DNA from: Nannobrachium achirus
Lineage: Eukaryota; Chordata; Actinopteri; Myctophiformes; Myctophidae
DNA: 64,000 bases
Direction: 5' to 3'
Assembly: GCA_963921795.1 (NCBI GenBank)
Contig: OY997641.1
Span: 58,877,591-58,941,590, forward strand
Shown: one piece after another, positions 43,299-60,568 of the stretch
Layout: the number at the start of each line of letters is the position of its first letter
Numbering within the stretch: the first letter of the stretch is position 1
Notes under the pieces: model-generated
Told to the model about the DNA's origin: nothing
Database searches by the model: none
What the model saw: the letters and a program-made list of their open reading frames with translations, nothing else
Program-made: the position numbers and the translations under genes

Positions 43299-43481
43299 GG
43301 CACATGTTTTGTGGAGGCCTGCAGGCAGGACCCCCTCCAGCAGCAGAGAGCAGCCCCCGTTCCAGGGGTCCTCGGGGCAGCCTCGGCTCCTCAGCCAGCC
43401 CCCTCCCTCCAGAGGGTGGTTGTAGTAGAGCGGCTGCAGCTCCTGGGCACTGAGGTTGAACCAGCTCTGCCCTACCTCCCG
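43297..43481 (-). CDS. engase: ENGASE-like exon E2 (unit 2)
   Basis: As in unit 1, with its donor formed by the first GT of the adjoining (GT)n tract. Confidence 0.83.
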
Positions 43482-44034
43482 CTGCAAGACACACACGAGC
43501 AACAACTATAATCGTTAGAGCAGGGGTCTTCCACGTTTTCAGGCCGAGGAGGACCCCTTAGTCGAGAGAGAGATGAAGCAGGGACCCCCACAACCCATAG
43601 ATACCATACTGAGGTTTCGTCGTTTGACAGCAAAAGCGTCAGTGTGTTTTGGGTTCGTGTAAATTTGTGTTTCCAGATATTTAACCACTTGAACCGTCAA
43701 TACTTGATAAACCTGATCTTTCACTCTGTACATAGTCTCTTTTTCCCCTCTACACAAAACCTCTTTGCCGAAAATAGCCGATCTACAAGCTCACAACGCC
43801 TCGCAGTGAGCTTGTAGATCTGCTATTTTTGGCTAAAGTTCCCCGAATAATGGACACTAGGGTTCTAGTGGTTAATAGAGGAAAGGAGGGGAAAAAAGCT
43901 TCTATCACACAAAGATTTGGAGGACCCCCTGTGGTAACTCTGAGGACCCCCTAGTTGTTACACGTCGCTCCAATGAACTGCAGCGGCGGATGAGGTATCT
44001 AGCTTTTTATATCTACCTCCCTCCCTTGCAGTAC

Positions 44035-44146
44035 CTGTCCCCTCCAGTAGAGGGCCTTGCCGAAGCCCTGGCAGAAAGAGGAGATGAAGGGGAGGGGCGA
44101 GGAGGGCCGGTGGACGTACAAGAAGTCAGACAGCAGAGCCCAGAAC
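44035..44146 (-). CDS. engase: ENGASE-like exon E1 (unit 2)
   Basis: Same sequence as unit 1. No engase exon occurs between it and unit 3. Confidence 0.83.
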
Positions 44147-48622
<4,476 letters not shown>

Positions 48623-51600
48623 ACGGTCGTCTGTATTTTTTAAGCCCTGGGAAACCTACCTTAACGCCCTCATTAGCATAATGTATGCGAGCATAATGTA
48701 TGCAAACCACGCCCACACGCATTTCCAAACCATGCCCCGCCCCCAATTTGCATATGTCGACTAAGCTCCTCCCCTTCATTTACATACGGTCGTCTGCATT
48801 TTTTACGCGCTGGGAAACGCCACTTAACAGCCTCATTAGCATAATTTATGCGAACCACACCCACACACATTTCCAAACCATGCACCGCCCCCAATTTTCA
48901 TACGTCGACTAAGCTCCTCCCCTTCATTTACATACGGTCGTCTGCATTTTTTACGCGCTGGAAAACCCACCTTAACGCCCTCATTAGCATAATGTATGCA
49001 AGCATAATCTATGCAAACCACGCCCACACGCATTTCCAAACCATGCCCCGCCCCCAATTTGCATATGTCGACTAAGCTCCTCCCCTTCATTTACATACGG
49101 TCGTCTGCATTTTTTACGCGCTGGGAAACGCCACTTAACAGCCTCATTAGCATAATTTATGCGAACCACACCCACACACATTTCCAAACCATGCACCGCC
49201 CCCAATTTTCATACGTCGACTAAGCTCCTCCCCTTCATTTACATACGGTCGTCTGCATTTTTTACGCGCTGGAAAACCCACCTTAACGCCCTCATTAGCA
49301 TAATGTATGCGAGCATAATGTATGCAAACCACGCCCACACGCATTTCCAAACCATGCCCCGCCCCCAATTTGCATATGTCGACTAAGCTCCTCCCCTTCA
49401 TTTACATACGGTCGTCTGCATTTTTTACGCGCTGGGAAACGCCACTTAACAGCCTCATTAGCATAATTTATGCGAACCACACCCACACACATTTCCAAAC
49501 CATGCACCGCCCCCAATTTTCATACGTCGACTAAGCTCCTCCCCTTCATTTACATATGGTCGTCTGCATTTTTTACGCGCTGGAAAACCCACCTTAACGC
49601 CCTCATTAGCATAATGTATGCGAGCATAATGTATGCAAACCACGCCCACACGCATTTCCAAACCATGCCCCGCCCCCAATTTGCATATGTCGACTAAGCT
49701 CCTCCCCTTCATTTACATACGGTCGTCTGCATTTTTTACGCGCTGGAAAACCCACCTTAACGCCCTCATTAGCATAATGTATGCGAGCATAATGTATGCA
49801 AACCACGCCCACACGCATTTCCAAACCATGCCCCGCCCCCAATTTGCATATGTCGACTAAGCTCCTCCCCTTCATTTACATACGGTCGTCTGCATTTTTT
49901 ACGCGCTGGGAAACGCCACTTAACAGCCTCATTAGCATAATTTATGCGAACCACACCCACACACATTTCCAAACCATGCACCGCCCCCAATTTTCATACG
50001 TCGACTAAGCTCCTCCCCTTCATTTACATACGGTCGTCTGCATTTTTTACGCGCTGGAAAACCCACCTTAACGCCCTCATTAGCATAATGTATGCGAGCA
50101 TAATGTATGCAAACCACGCCCACACGCATTTCCAAACCATGCCCCGCCCCCAATTTGCATATGTCGACTAAGCTCCTCCCCTTCATTTACATACGGTCGT
50201 CTGCATTTTTTACGCGCTGGGAAACGCCACTTAACAGCCTCATTAGCATAATTTATGCGAACCACACCCACACACATTTCCAAACCATGCACCGCCCCCA
50301 ATTTTCATACGTCGACTAAGCTCCTCCCCTTCATTTACATACGGTCGTCTGCATTTTTTACGCGCTGGAAAACCCACCTTAACGCCCTCATTAGCATAAT
50401 GTATGCGAGCATAATGTATGCAAACCACGCCCACACGCATTTCCAAACCATGCCCCGCCCCCAATTTGCATATGTCGACTAAGCTCCTCCCCTTCATTTA
50501 CATACGGTCGTCTGCATTTTTTACGCGCTGGAAAACCCACCTTAACGCCCTCATTAGCATAATGTATGCGAGCATAATGTATGCAAACCACGCCCACACG
50601 CATTTCCAAACCATGCCCCGCCCCCAATTTGCATATGTCGACTAAGCTCCTCCCCTTCATTTACATACGGTCGTCTGCATTTTTTACGCGCTGGGAAACG
50701 CCACTTAACAGCCTCATTAGCATAATGTATGCGAACCACACCCACACACATTTCCAAACCATGCACCGCCCCCAATTTTCATACGTCGACTAAGCTCCTC
50801 CCCTTCATTTACATACGGTCGTCTGCATTTTTTACGCGCTGGAAAACCCACCTTAACGCCCTCATTAACATAATGTATGCGAGCATAATGTATGCAAACC
50901 ACGCCCACACGCATTTCCAAACCATGCCCCGCCCCCAATTTGCATATGTCGACTAAGCTCCTCCCCTTCATTTACATACGGTCGTCTGCATTTTTTACGC
51001 GCTGGGAAACGCCACTTAACAGCCTCATTAGCATAATTTATGCGAACCACACCCACACACATTTCCAAACCATGCACCGCCCCCAATTTTCATACGTCGA
51101 CTAAGCTCCTCCCCTTCATTTACATACGGTCGTCTGCATTTTTTACGCGCTGGAAAACCCACCTTAACGCCCTCATTAGCATAATGTATGCGAGCATAAT
51201 GTATGCAAACCACGCCCACACGCATTTCCAAACCATGCCCCGCCCCCAATTTGCATACGTCGACTAAGCTCCTCCCCTTCATTTACATACGGTCGTCTGC
51301 ATTTTTTACGCGCTGGAAAACCCACCTTAACGCCCTCATTAGCATAATGTATGCGAGCATAATGTATGCAAACCACGCCCACACGCATTTCCAAACCATG
51401 CCCCGCCCCCAATTTGCATACGTCGACTAAGCTCCTCCCCTTCATTTACATACGGTCGTCTGCATTTTTTACGCGCTGGGAAACGCCACTTAACAGCCTC
51501 ATTATCATAATTTATGAAAACCACACCCACACATTTCCAAACCATGCAACGCCCCCAATTTTCATACGTCGACTAAGCTCCTCCCCTTCATTTACATACG

Positions 51601-51800
51601 GTCGTCTGCATTTTTTACGCGCTGGGGAACCTACCTTAACACCCTCATTAGCATAATGTATGCGAGCATAATGTATGCGAACCACACCCAAACGCATTTC
51701 CAAACCATGCCTGCCCCCAATTTGCATACTTCGACTAAGCTCCTCCCCTTCATTTACATACGGCCGTCTGCATTTTTTACGCGCTGGGAAACGCCACTTA
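48623..51800. repeat. A/B satellite array (unit 2, 20 monomers)
   Basis: The monomer order is the same as in unit 1 except that only one of the two divergent A-like end monomers is present. Shared private variants, such as AGCATAATCTATGC in the third monomer (near 49002), show the arrays were copied whole. Confidence 0.93.
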
Positions 51801-52657
51801 ACAGCCTCATTTACATAATTAATGCAGCCTCATTTACATAATAATAATAATATGTAATAAGAGACGCGTGCGTCTCATTAATTAATGCAGACCACGCCCC
51901 AACCTCATTTGCATAATTAATGCAGACCACGCCCCCCAATTTAAATAATTACGCTAATTAGCTCCGCCCCCTGCATTCGCGTGTAATTAGCAACAAGACG
52001 CGCGCGTCAAATGCATGTTGTGCAGTCTCATTTACATAATTAATGCAGACCACGCCCCAACCTCATTTGCATAATTAATGCCGACCACGCCCCCCACTTT
52101 GAATAATTAGGCTAATTAGCTCCGCCCCCTGCATTCGCGTGTAATTAGCAACAAGACGCGCGCGTCAAATGCATGTTGTGCAGTCTCATTTACATAATTA
52201 ATGCAGACCATGCCCCAACCTCATTTGCATAATTAATGCCGACCACGCCCCCCACTTTGAATAATTAGGCTAATTAGCTCCGCCCCCTGCATTCGCGTGT
52301 AATTAGCAACAAGACGCGCGCGTCAAATGCATGTTGTGCAGTCTCATTTACATAATTAATGCAGACCACGCCCCAACCTCATTTGCATAATTAATGCCGA
52401 CCACGCCCCCCACTTTGAATAATTAGGCTAATTAGCTCCGCCCCCTGCATTCGTGTGTAATTAGCAACAAGACGCGCGCGTCAAATGCATGTTGTGCAGT
52501 CTCATTAACATAATTAATGCAGACCACGCCCCAACCTCATTTGCATAATTAATGCCGACCACGCCCCCCACTTTGAATAATTAGGCTAATTAGCTCCGCC
52601 CCCTGCATTCGTGTGTAATTAGCAACAAGACGCGCGCGTCAAATGCATGTTGTGCAG
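51801..52657. repeat. 158-bp satellite (unit 2)
   Basis: Monomer starts at 51873, 52026, 52184, 52342, 52500 and 52658 repeat the unit 1 spacing. The array again runs straight into the next unit. Confidence 0.92.
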
Positions 52658-52715
52658 TCTCATTAACATAATTAACGCAGACCACTACTTTTCCTTTTTT
52701 TTGCTCATAACCCCC

Positions 52716-52894
52716 CGGCTCCACCGGGCGCGTCGAGCGTCGCGTCAACGTCAACGCTGGGAACGCTCCCGTTTTAGTCAATGAAGGGTGCTCCACTGCC
52801 GACGTCAACGTCCGCGTCGGACGCTCAAATTCGCCCCGGTTCATTTTTTGACGCCGTCCGACGCCGGCACGACGCCATCATTTTGGTGGAGCCC
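52716..52894. mobile_element. GC-rich MITE with GGCTCCACC ends (unit 3)
   Basis: Same element and position as 26844-27022. Confidence 0.75.
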
Positions 52895-53030
52895 TAGCCT
52901 TAACATAATTAACGCAGACCACACCCCTCATTAACATAATTAACGCAGACCACGCCCCCAACCTCATTAACATAATTATTTATTTATTTATTGAAGGAAG
53001 GAAGGAAGGAAGGAAGGAAGGAAGGAAGGA

Positions 53031-53078
<48 letters not shown>

Positions 53079-53521
53079 ATTTGCCTAAATTTACGGGGTT
53101 CTTAACAAGGAGGCAATTAATTAATTAATTAATTAATTAATTAATTAATGCATGAATTAATTAATTAATTGAGGCACGCACGCACGCACGCACCACGCCC
53201 ACACGCCCACACGCATTTCCAAACCATGCCCTGCCCCCCCCATTTGCATAAGTCGGCTTAATTTACATAATTAATGTGTGCGACGCCCACAAAACTCATT
53301 ACGTTAGGCCCACTCGTTAAGTCAGACTCCTCCCTCTTGTTGAAACCACGCCCACTCGTTAATAGCAGATCTACAAGCTCACAACGCGTCTTGATGCGAC
53401 GCGTTGTGAGCTTGTAGTTGAAACCACGCCCACTCGTTAAGTTCGACTCCACCCCTTGTATTTGCGTGTAATTAGCACGTCAGCGCGGTGACGAGAACGC
53501 TTGTCATGCGGCCTCATTTAC

Positions 53522-53689
<168 letters not shown>

Positions 53690-54044
53690 TTGCCTAAATG
53701 TGTGGGGTTCTTAACGAGGAGGCAGTAATTACGCACACATGCATGCATGCATGCATGCACACACACACACTTTCTTTTTTTATTTATTTATTTATTTATT
53801 TATTCATGTGTTCGTTCATTCATTATTTATTTATTTATTTAAATAAATACTCTGTTGCTAGTATCCACAACTTTCCAACATCCCATAATGCATTGCGCAG
53901 AAGTTGGATGGAGCTTCCGTGAGCTTGTATGTGTTATTTAATACCAGTAACACGAGAAGCCAGACAGCGAGTTTGGAGACGGTAGCACGCTGCAAAGCGG
54001 AGTTATGGCTCTTTAAAGCCCAGCCAATCGATAGGCAGACGCCT

Positions 54045-54078
<34 letters not shown>
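54045..54078 (+). repeat. Poly-G run, 34 bases (unit 3)
   Basis: The longest of the three versions of this homopolymer. Confidence 0.9.
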
Positions 54079-57031
54079 CGGAGTCCAGGGGCGGAAATAA
54101 ATAAATAATTAATTACATAAATAATCAGTCTCGGAAACAGTCGGGAAATAAATAAATAAATAATCAGTCTCGGAAACATAGTCGGGAAGTAAATAAATAA
54201 ATAGATAAATAAATAATTAAACCAGTAAGACTCCCTAATATATACTGACTGCGTAGCGATTTGCGTGATTTTAGGGCAAAATCTGTAGGAGTAGTGTCCA
54301 AAAATGGGTTTTAAAAAATCGGCCTGAAGGTGGCGCTAAATGGGACAGATCCATGTTGATGACATGAGTGTAGAGCAAGTGTGTACCGATTTGTGTGATT
54401 TTAGGCCAAGATTTGTAGGAGCAGTGTCCAGAAAGAGTTTCGGCCTCATGGTGGCGCTAGAAGAGGAGGGCCATGTGAGAATCGATGGGTGGAGGGCAAG
54501 GACTGTCATAAAGTCTTCAATCAATCACTCGATAAAGGGATCAATACTGCATTAGATAAATAACCCACATTTACCCAAAACAGCTGATCCACAAGCCCAC
54601 ATGCAGCCTTGTAGATCGGCTGTTTTTATTGTTTTAGTTTTTAAATTGTTTCCCCCTTTTTTCCCCCTGACTTAGTCTTTTCTAGGATCACCTTTTAGTT
54701 GAGCTTGTACCAGTGAACTGTACTGTCAATGACACTGTATAGGCTACCTATGACAGTCCTATATCAATAATTAGTTCATTCGTGAATGACTTCCCTGTGG
54801 AAATAAGCCAAAAACATTACTAGGATCTCCTTTTAGTTGAGCTTGTACCAAATCATGTTTATTACGTATCTATCTATCTATCTTCCTAAGTCACATGCAT
54901 TCACATTGCACTGAACGAACGCACGCACGCTGCGCAGGTCAGCTCAGCAGCTGGCTTTTTTTTTTGTTTTGTTTTCTTGTAAAGCTCCAGCCAGAGTCAG
55001 GCGCCGAGGTGGGGGGACGGCACCAAGCCGGACTTGCGAGCCCAGGCAGCGGCCGAAGGCCGCTGCCCCCCCCCCAACCCCCTGGAAGTGCGGTAGACTG
55101 CATGCCTCTAGAACCTATCAGTAGGTCCCCATCCATAGACGGCGCTGTAGCCAAGGAATTCTCCCCCAGTCACTCACCTGACACACCAGGAAGTGCAGTG
55201 CACCAGTCTGTGTTGGAGAAGCACCATGCATGTTGCACTGCTGCTGCTGCCTCGTGGTAGAAAGGAATCACTCATACTGCTCCACGTTGTCACAGTAATC
55301 ATTGCTATAGAGTGTTTGTTCAGTAACAGTGTTAAACGGCTCTATATTGTGACAGGAATCGTTCCCACCGAGTCTTTGTTCACTAACAGTGTTACAGTGT
55401 GATATGAAAGAATCCACATGAGGGCAGTGTTTCCATTCTCAACTCACTGAGTTGAACAGAGGGCGGAACCCAATGCAATAACAAGTCCTATTATTTAGAA
55501 AGGAGTCACGTCAATGTCAGCAATTTTTTTCCCTCTCTTTTTGCCAACATTTTTTAAATCATTTTTTTAAATCATTTCACAATGTAAAAACAAAAATCCT
55601 TTTGAGAAAAATGTAATGACCTATACACAGTATCTATAGGCTGTGTCTGTGTATATTCTGAGTGTATTATGTATTTTCAAAGCGAACGTTTGTAACTCAA
55701 ATTTTGCTTCTGGGTGGTCCCTGGAACTAGATATTTTGAAATGGGGGTCCGTGGCCAAATAAATATCATTTTGGGGGTCCTTCACATGAAATGGTTTGAG
55801 CACCACTGACATAGTAGTCTCTCAAGAACAGACTAACTGAGCTCCAGTTAAGTGAAAAGGACCTTTTCTTTGACGATGGCTGGCCAGATTGCTGACATAG
55901 AAACATAGGGTTTTTCAAAAAATCTTAGAATGATACAAAAGACACTTGGGTCAAGAAATTCTAATTTTCACGATTTTTCAAAAATAGCAGATCTACAAGC
56001 TCACAACGTGTCGCGACGCGATGTAAATCGGCTATTTTTTGGCAAAGACATTTGAGAGAGTGAAAAAAAGATGTATCAAGTACATATATTATAAGTACCT
56101 TTTACCAATTATAGAGGGTTCAAGTGGTACCGGATATACAGCTCGGCTAATAAAAGGTGAATTGATCCCAGTGCATGACGGAGGAAGATAAATGTAATCG
56201 CCACGATACGATTATCGTGAGTGTTTTTGATCACGATAAACGGTGATATCGCGTAACGTACCATCCCTATTACCAAGTATGCTTCTGTGTACTTAAAAGT
56301 ACTTCAAACTTATGCCACATCCCACTTATGACATTATATAATTGGACCAAAGGCATTGACATGACCATGACTATCACTCTTAATCCAGGGATGCCACAGT
56401 CCAAGGGTGCCTCAGAATAATCTGATGACATTTGGAATTCATCAGTATCACTTCACTATGCTTAGTAAAACAGACCTGATTTGCACTGTACTTGATGAGT
56501 TATTTTTCCATCTGCGGTCAACACTCTTCATCAAAAATGGCAGATCTACAAGCTCACGATGCTTTGTGAGCTTGTAGACCTACTATTCTTTGGTGAACCT
56601 TCCCACCCAGAATAGTGATGCTGGGGTTCAAGTGGTTAAACGTCAAGTCTAAAGTTATTTTCAGTCAGTTTTGAATGGAAACGGATATTTCTCCAATTAA
56701 GATTCTAAAAAAAGGGGTTGCCCCGAGTCAAAAAAAAAAGTTTGAAAACCCCTGTTTTAATCAGGATGCAATAGAGTAGAACAGTGGTTCTCAAAATGGA
56801 TTCCAGGGACTCTGTGGGTTCCTTTTTAAGGGGGGTCTAAATTGACCCATGCAAGTCTTTAACTCTGACGGTGTACAAATGGAACCAAATGAACCCATTA
56901 GGGTTCATAACGGGTTCATTTGGTTCCATTTGTACACTGTCAGAGTTAAAGGGGAGACCTTGAAATTTGAATGTTTGAGAAACACCAGAGTATGCGTTGA
57001 ATGCACTGTGACGCTCCCTCTATCCTCTCAG

Positions 57032-57195
57032 GTCAGGAGCTGTGGGTCAAGCGGCTGAAGTGGGCGGGGCTACCAGCCTTTAGCAAGCTGAGATGGACGG
57101 CTCTGGATGACCCCGCCTCCCCGGGCCTGACCGGAGCCTTCTGCAAGACCTACCACAACTTCTCCTTCTACTGGATCCTCAAAGCAGGACACATG
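57032..57195 (+). CDS. scpep1: SCPEP1-like penultimate coding exon (unit 3, orphan 3' end)
   Basis: Open, with intact splice sites. At the site where unit 2 has Thr this copy has Ala, as in unit 1. Confidence 0.82.
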
Positions 57196-57284
57196 GTAAA
57201 CCATAGATTCTGTACTAGCCCATTTAGGCCCTGAACACATTATGACGCAATATTTTATGCTTTAAATATAAACAAATAGCAGAT

Positions 57285-57463
57285 TTTTATTGGCTTTTTT
57301 ATGCCTTTATTGATAGGACAGTAGACTGACAGGAAATGGGGAGAGAGATGGGGAATGACATGTGGCAAAGGTCGTCCGGATCGGGAATCGAACCGGCGAC
57401 GCCAGCAGGCATCATAGCCTAGTATGTGGTATGCGCCTTGACCAACAGGCCAGCGGGCGCCCG
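57285..57463 (-). mobile_element. tRNA-derived SINE (unit 3)
   Basis: The same 13-bp duplication ACAAATAGCAGAT flanks it at 57272-57284 and 57464-57476. Confidence 0.8.
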
Positions 57464-58506
57464 ACAAATAGCAGATCTACAAGCTCACAGCGCGCTGCGA
57501 GCTTGTAGATCTGCTATCTTTGAAAAATCGTGAAAATTAGAATTTTGACCCGATTCTATAAGTGTCTTTTGAAAAAGATTTTTGAAAAAAACCTATGTTT
57601 CTATGTCAGCAATCTGGCCAGCCATCGTCAAAGAAAAGGTCCTTTTCACTTAACTGGAGCTCAGTCAGTCTGTTCTTGAGAGACTACTATGTCAGTGGTG
57701 CTCAAACCTTTTCACGTGAAGGACCCCCAAAATGATATTTATTTGGCCACGGACCCCCATTTCAAAATATCTAGTTCCAGGGACCACCCAGAAGCAAAAT
57801 TTGAGTTACAAACGTTCGCTTTGAAAATACATTATATTCAAAGATTTGCACACATTTTCACGACTTTTTTCAAAAATAGCAGATCTACAAGCTCGCAGCG
57901 CGGCACTCGGTGCCGCGCTGTGAGCTTGTATATCTGCTATTTTTCACTGGTTAAAGCAGTCAATAATTCTAGGCCTAAATGGGCTAGTAAGACTCCTCAG
58001 GGCAACATGCCAACAAGCCAAGAATTGGCACAACCTCCTATTACCCCTGTACTTCCCCTAACAGATTAACTTGAACATCATTTTTCAAAGGGCCCTGTGT
58101 GCCATTTAGATCAAAAAGATTTTGAAAAGATGTCAAAATGACCTGAGATCAGAGAGATGCTTTTCTCTGTGTGTTGGCTCCCTCGTGTGGCTGCTTGAGA
58201 AAATGCTCATTCTAGCTGGTGGACACTTTTTTTTTGTATTCATTCAGCTCTAGCTCTGGAACCATTTTGTCCGATTGACAAAATATTTTTTGAATGAGGG
58301 GGGCCTCATTCAACAGTAAAGAAAAACATACAAAATCTTGGCGCATGGACCTTGGAGCCATTTTTGCTTCTGGCACGGATAGAGTTAATATAGAAAAAAA
58401 GAAACCTTCACATTTTGTTCATGTTGAAAAAATGGCACATTAGATGTGTTTACTGCACCACTCATCCAGATTTGGTTAACGTTTTTTGCTGATTTGCTTT
58501 TGACAG

Positions 58507-58569
58507 ATACCGTCAGACCAGGGACCCATGGCTTTACAGATGCTGAGGATGGTGACCCAGCGGGCCTGA
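58507..58569 (+). CDS. scpep1: SCPEP1-like last coding exon (unit 3, orphan)
   Basis: Ends in Ala-TGA as in unit 2; AATAAA follows at 58694-58699. Confidence 0.82.
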   Translation: MPSDQGPMALQMLRMVTQRA

Positions 58570-58872
58570 TCTCTCACGTCCCCCGGATGGCAGCTGGAAT
58601 GCCTTGACAATCACAAATGGACACGTTATCAGCACTCCGATCAACCAAATTGTCGCGTTTAATCGCATTGTTTTAAATTGTTGCCGTTTGAACAATAAAG
58701 CCATTTCTTTTTTGTAAATGCCGCTGGCCTTTTTTTGTTTGAGATAAAATACATATTCGTGCTCATTGTAAAAGAAGTTGACAGGGAATTTTGTCAGGAG
58801 ATGACTTTGTTTTTAATGAAATGAAGTCAATGTGGAGCAATATAATAAGCCTTCATCAATGTCTTCTTTATG

Positions 58873-59747
58873 GCAGGGGTCCCCCGATGATTAGCTTAAT
58901 GTGCAATATTGTTTTCTCACTCAACAGTAAACAAACATACAGTATACTGTAGGTGTATACAAGCCAGGGTATCTGCACATTTCTAAAGATACAATTTAAT
59001 TTGACTTTTTAATGCCAAATTATCAAATATGTAAATATTAGGCAAATATTGTGAAAATACAAGCTCACAAAGCCTGAGCTTATTTGCCTGTTTTCACTAT
59101 ATCAGTGGAACAAAGTCTGGGGTCTGCCCAGTTCAAATATGATTCCATTATGGAACCTCACATTCTGTTCTGGTTACAAGTTGTACTGTACAAGTCTGGC
59201 TGTTGGTTGTGAGCAGTCTTTCAGTCCATTGTTGTAACATGTGAGTAACAGAGAACACTGCAGGACTTTAAAGCCATGCTATGTGGTGCCATTGAACAGC
59301 CAGAGTCTGCAGACAGGGCTTCTTTTCTTTCTCTCTGAGACAACTCGTACAGCGCTTCCTCAGGCTGGTGCAAACCCTGATTCCGTTGGTAAGATTGCAA
59401 CACTCTTCTAGAAAGGGAGGAAGGTGAATGGCTCCCTGTCGGGACCAGGCCCACATGGATGGATTATGGACCAGGCTAAAGAGGCCCTTCACCCTTCATC
59501 TCCTGGCAGAGATAACAGTTTGATTGGTGGGGACCCCGTACCCTGACACTTACATTTTGTGAAACATGGTTCTATACATGCTCACAACGCCTCGCAACGC
59601 TATTTTCACAATTTCTGCCCTATATACACTTACATTTTATGTTGGTTTGTTTACTGTTGAGTGAGAAAACAATGTTGCACATTAAGTTAATCATCTGGGG
59701 ACCCCCCAAAATAATTTGGGGACCATCCTGGGGGTCCCGAACCACTG
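58873..59747. mobile_element. hAT-like element between the genes (unit 3)
   Basis: Complete at the right end, as in unit 2. Confidence 0.65.
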
Positions 59748-60157
59748 ATCTACAGCATGTACAGTAAGCGGTGACCACATAAACTGGTTGAACCAACAGG
59801 GGCCCCCAAATAGCACCTTTTTAAATGATTACAAAGTTATGTAAAATGGGATACTAATTAAGAATATTCATAGGTTGCATTTGTAGTCCTACAGCGGCCG
59901 TGTTGAGGACCAACACAAGTGTGCTGATTGGTGTAGATTAGAACATTAACCAATCAGACAACTGAAACACCTGTGCTGGTCCTCAACATGGACTGCGTAG
60001 GACTCCAAATGCAACCCATGAATACAGAGAACCTCAAATACAAATACACCGGAAAATATGAATACATATTGCATAGTGAATCAGAAACACATTATTGTTA
60101 ATGTATTTCTGTCTCATGAAGATTTTCCCCAAGCAGACAAACTGAGACCCGAGTCCC

Positions 60158-60568
60158 TCATGATGACGACGTCTCCACCCTCTGCTCCTGGGTGTAGCTG
60201 AGGCTGCGTCTGCCCCAGTGGCTCTCTGGGACCAGGAAGCCCTCCCGCGTCACCGGCTCCACCAGCAGCTCCACCAGGCCCGGGGGCTCGGCCAGCGGCA
60301 GCTCCGTCACCCGGAACAGGGTGGAGTAGGAGCGGCCCACCAGCTCGGGCCGCCCCGGGGGCACCCGGGGGTCCGGCCCCCGCAGGCGTCGCCAGTACAC
60401 CCTGAAGTGACGCGCCAGCCGCGCCGGGTAGCTCCAGCGCAGCGTGGCGTTGAGGACCAGGCTGCTGGCGTCGCTGCTGCTGCCGACGCTCCGCAGCCAC
60501 ACCACGTCGTAGATGCACACGCCCTGGACCGACTGGAGGGGAGCCGACAGGCTGGCCTCGTCCAGGAC
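60158..60568 (-). CDS. engase: ENGASE-like last coding exon E6 (unit 3)
   Basis: Same as unit 2, including the extra serine codon. If unit 3 is the last unit, exons E5-E1 and the true 5' part should follow to the right of the window, making this the copy most likely to be expressed. Confidence 0.86.
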   Translation of the reverse strand, partial: VLDEASLSAPLQSVQGVCIYDVVWLRSVGSSSDASSLVLNATLRWSYPARLARHFRVYWRRLRGPDPRVPPGRPELVGRSYSTLFRVTELPLAEPPGLVELLVEPVTREGFLVPESHWGRRSLSYTQEQRVETSSS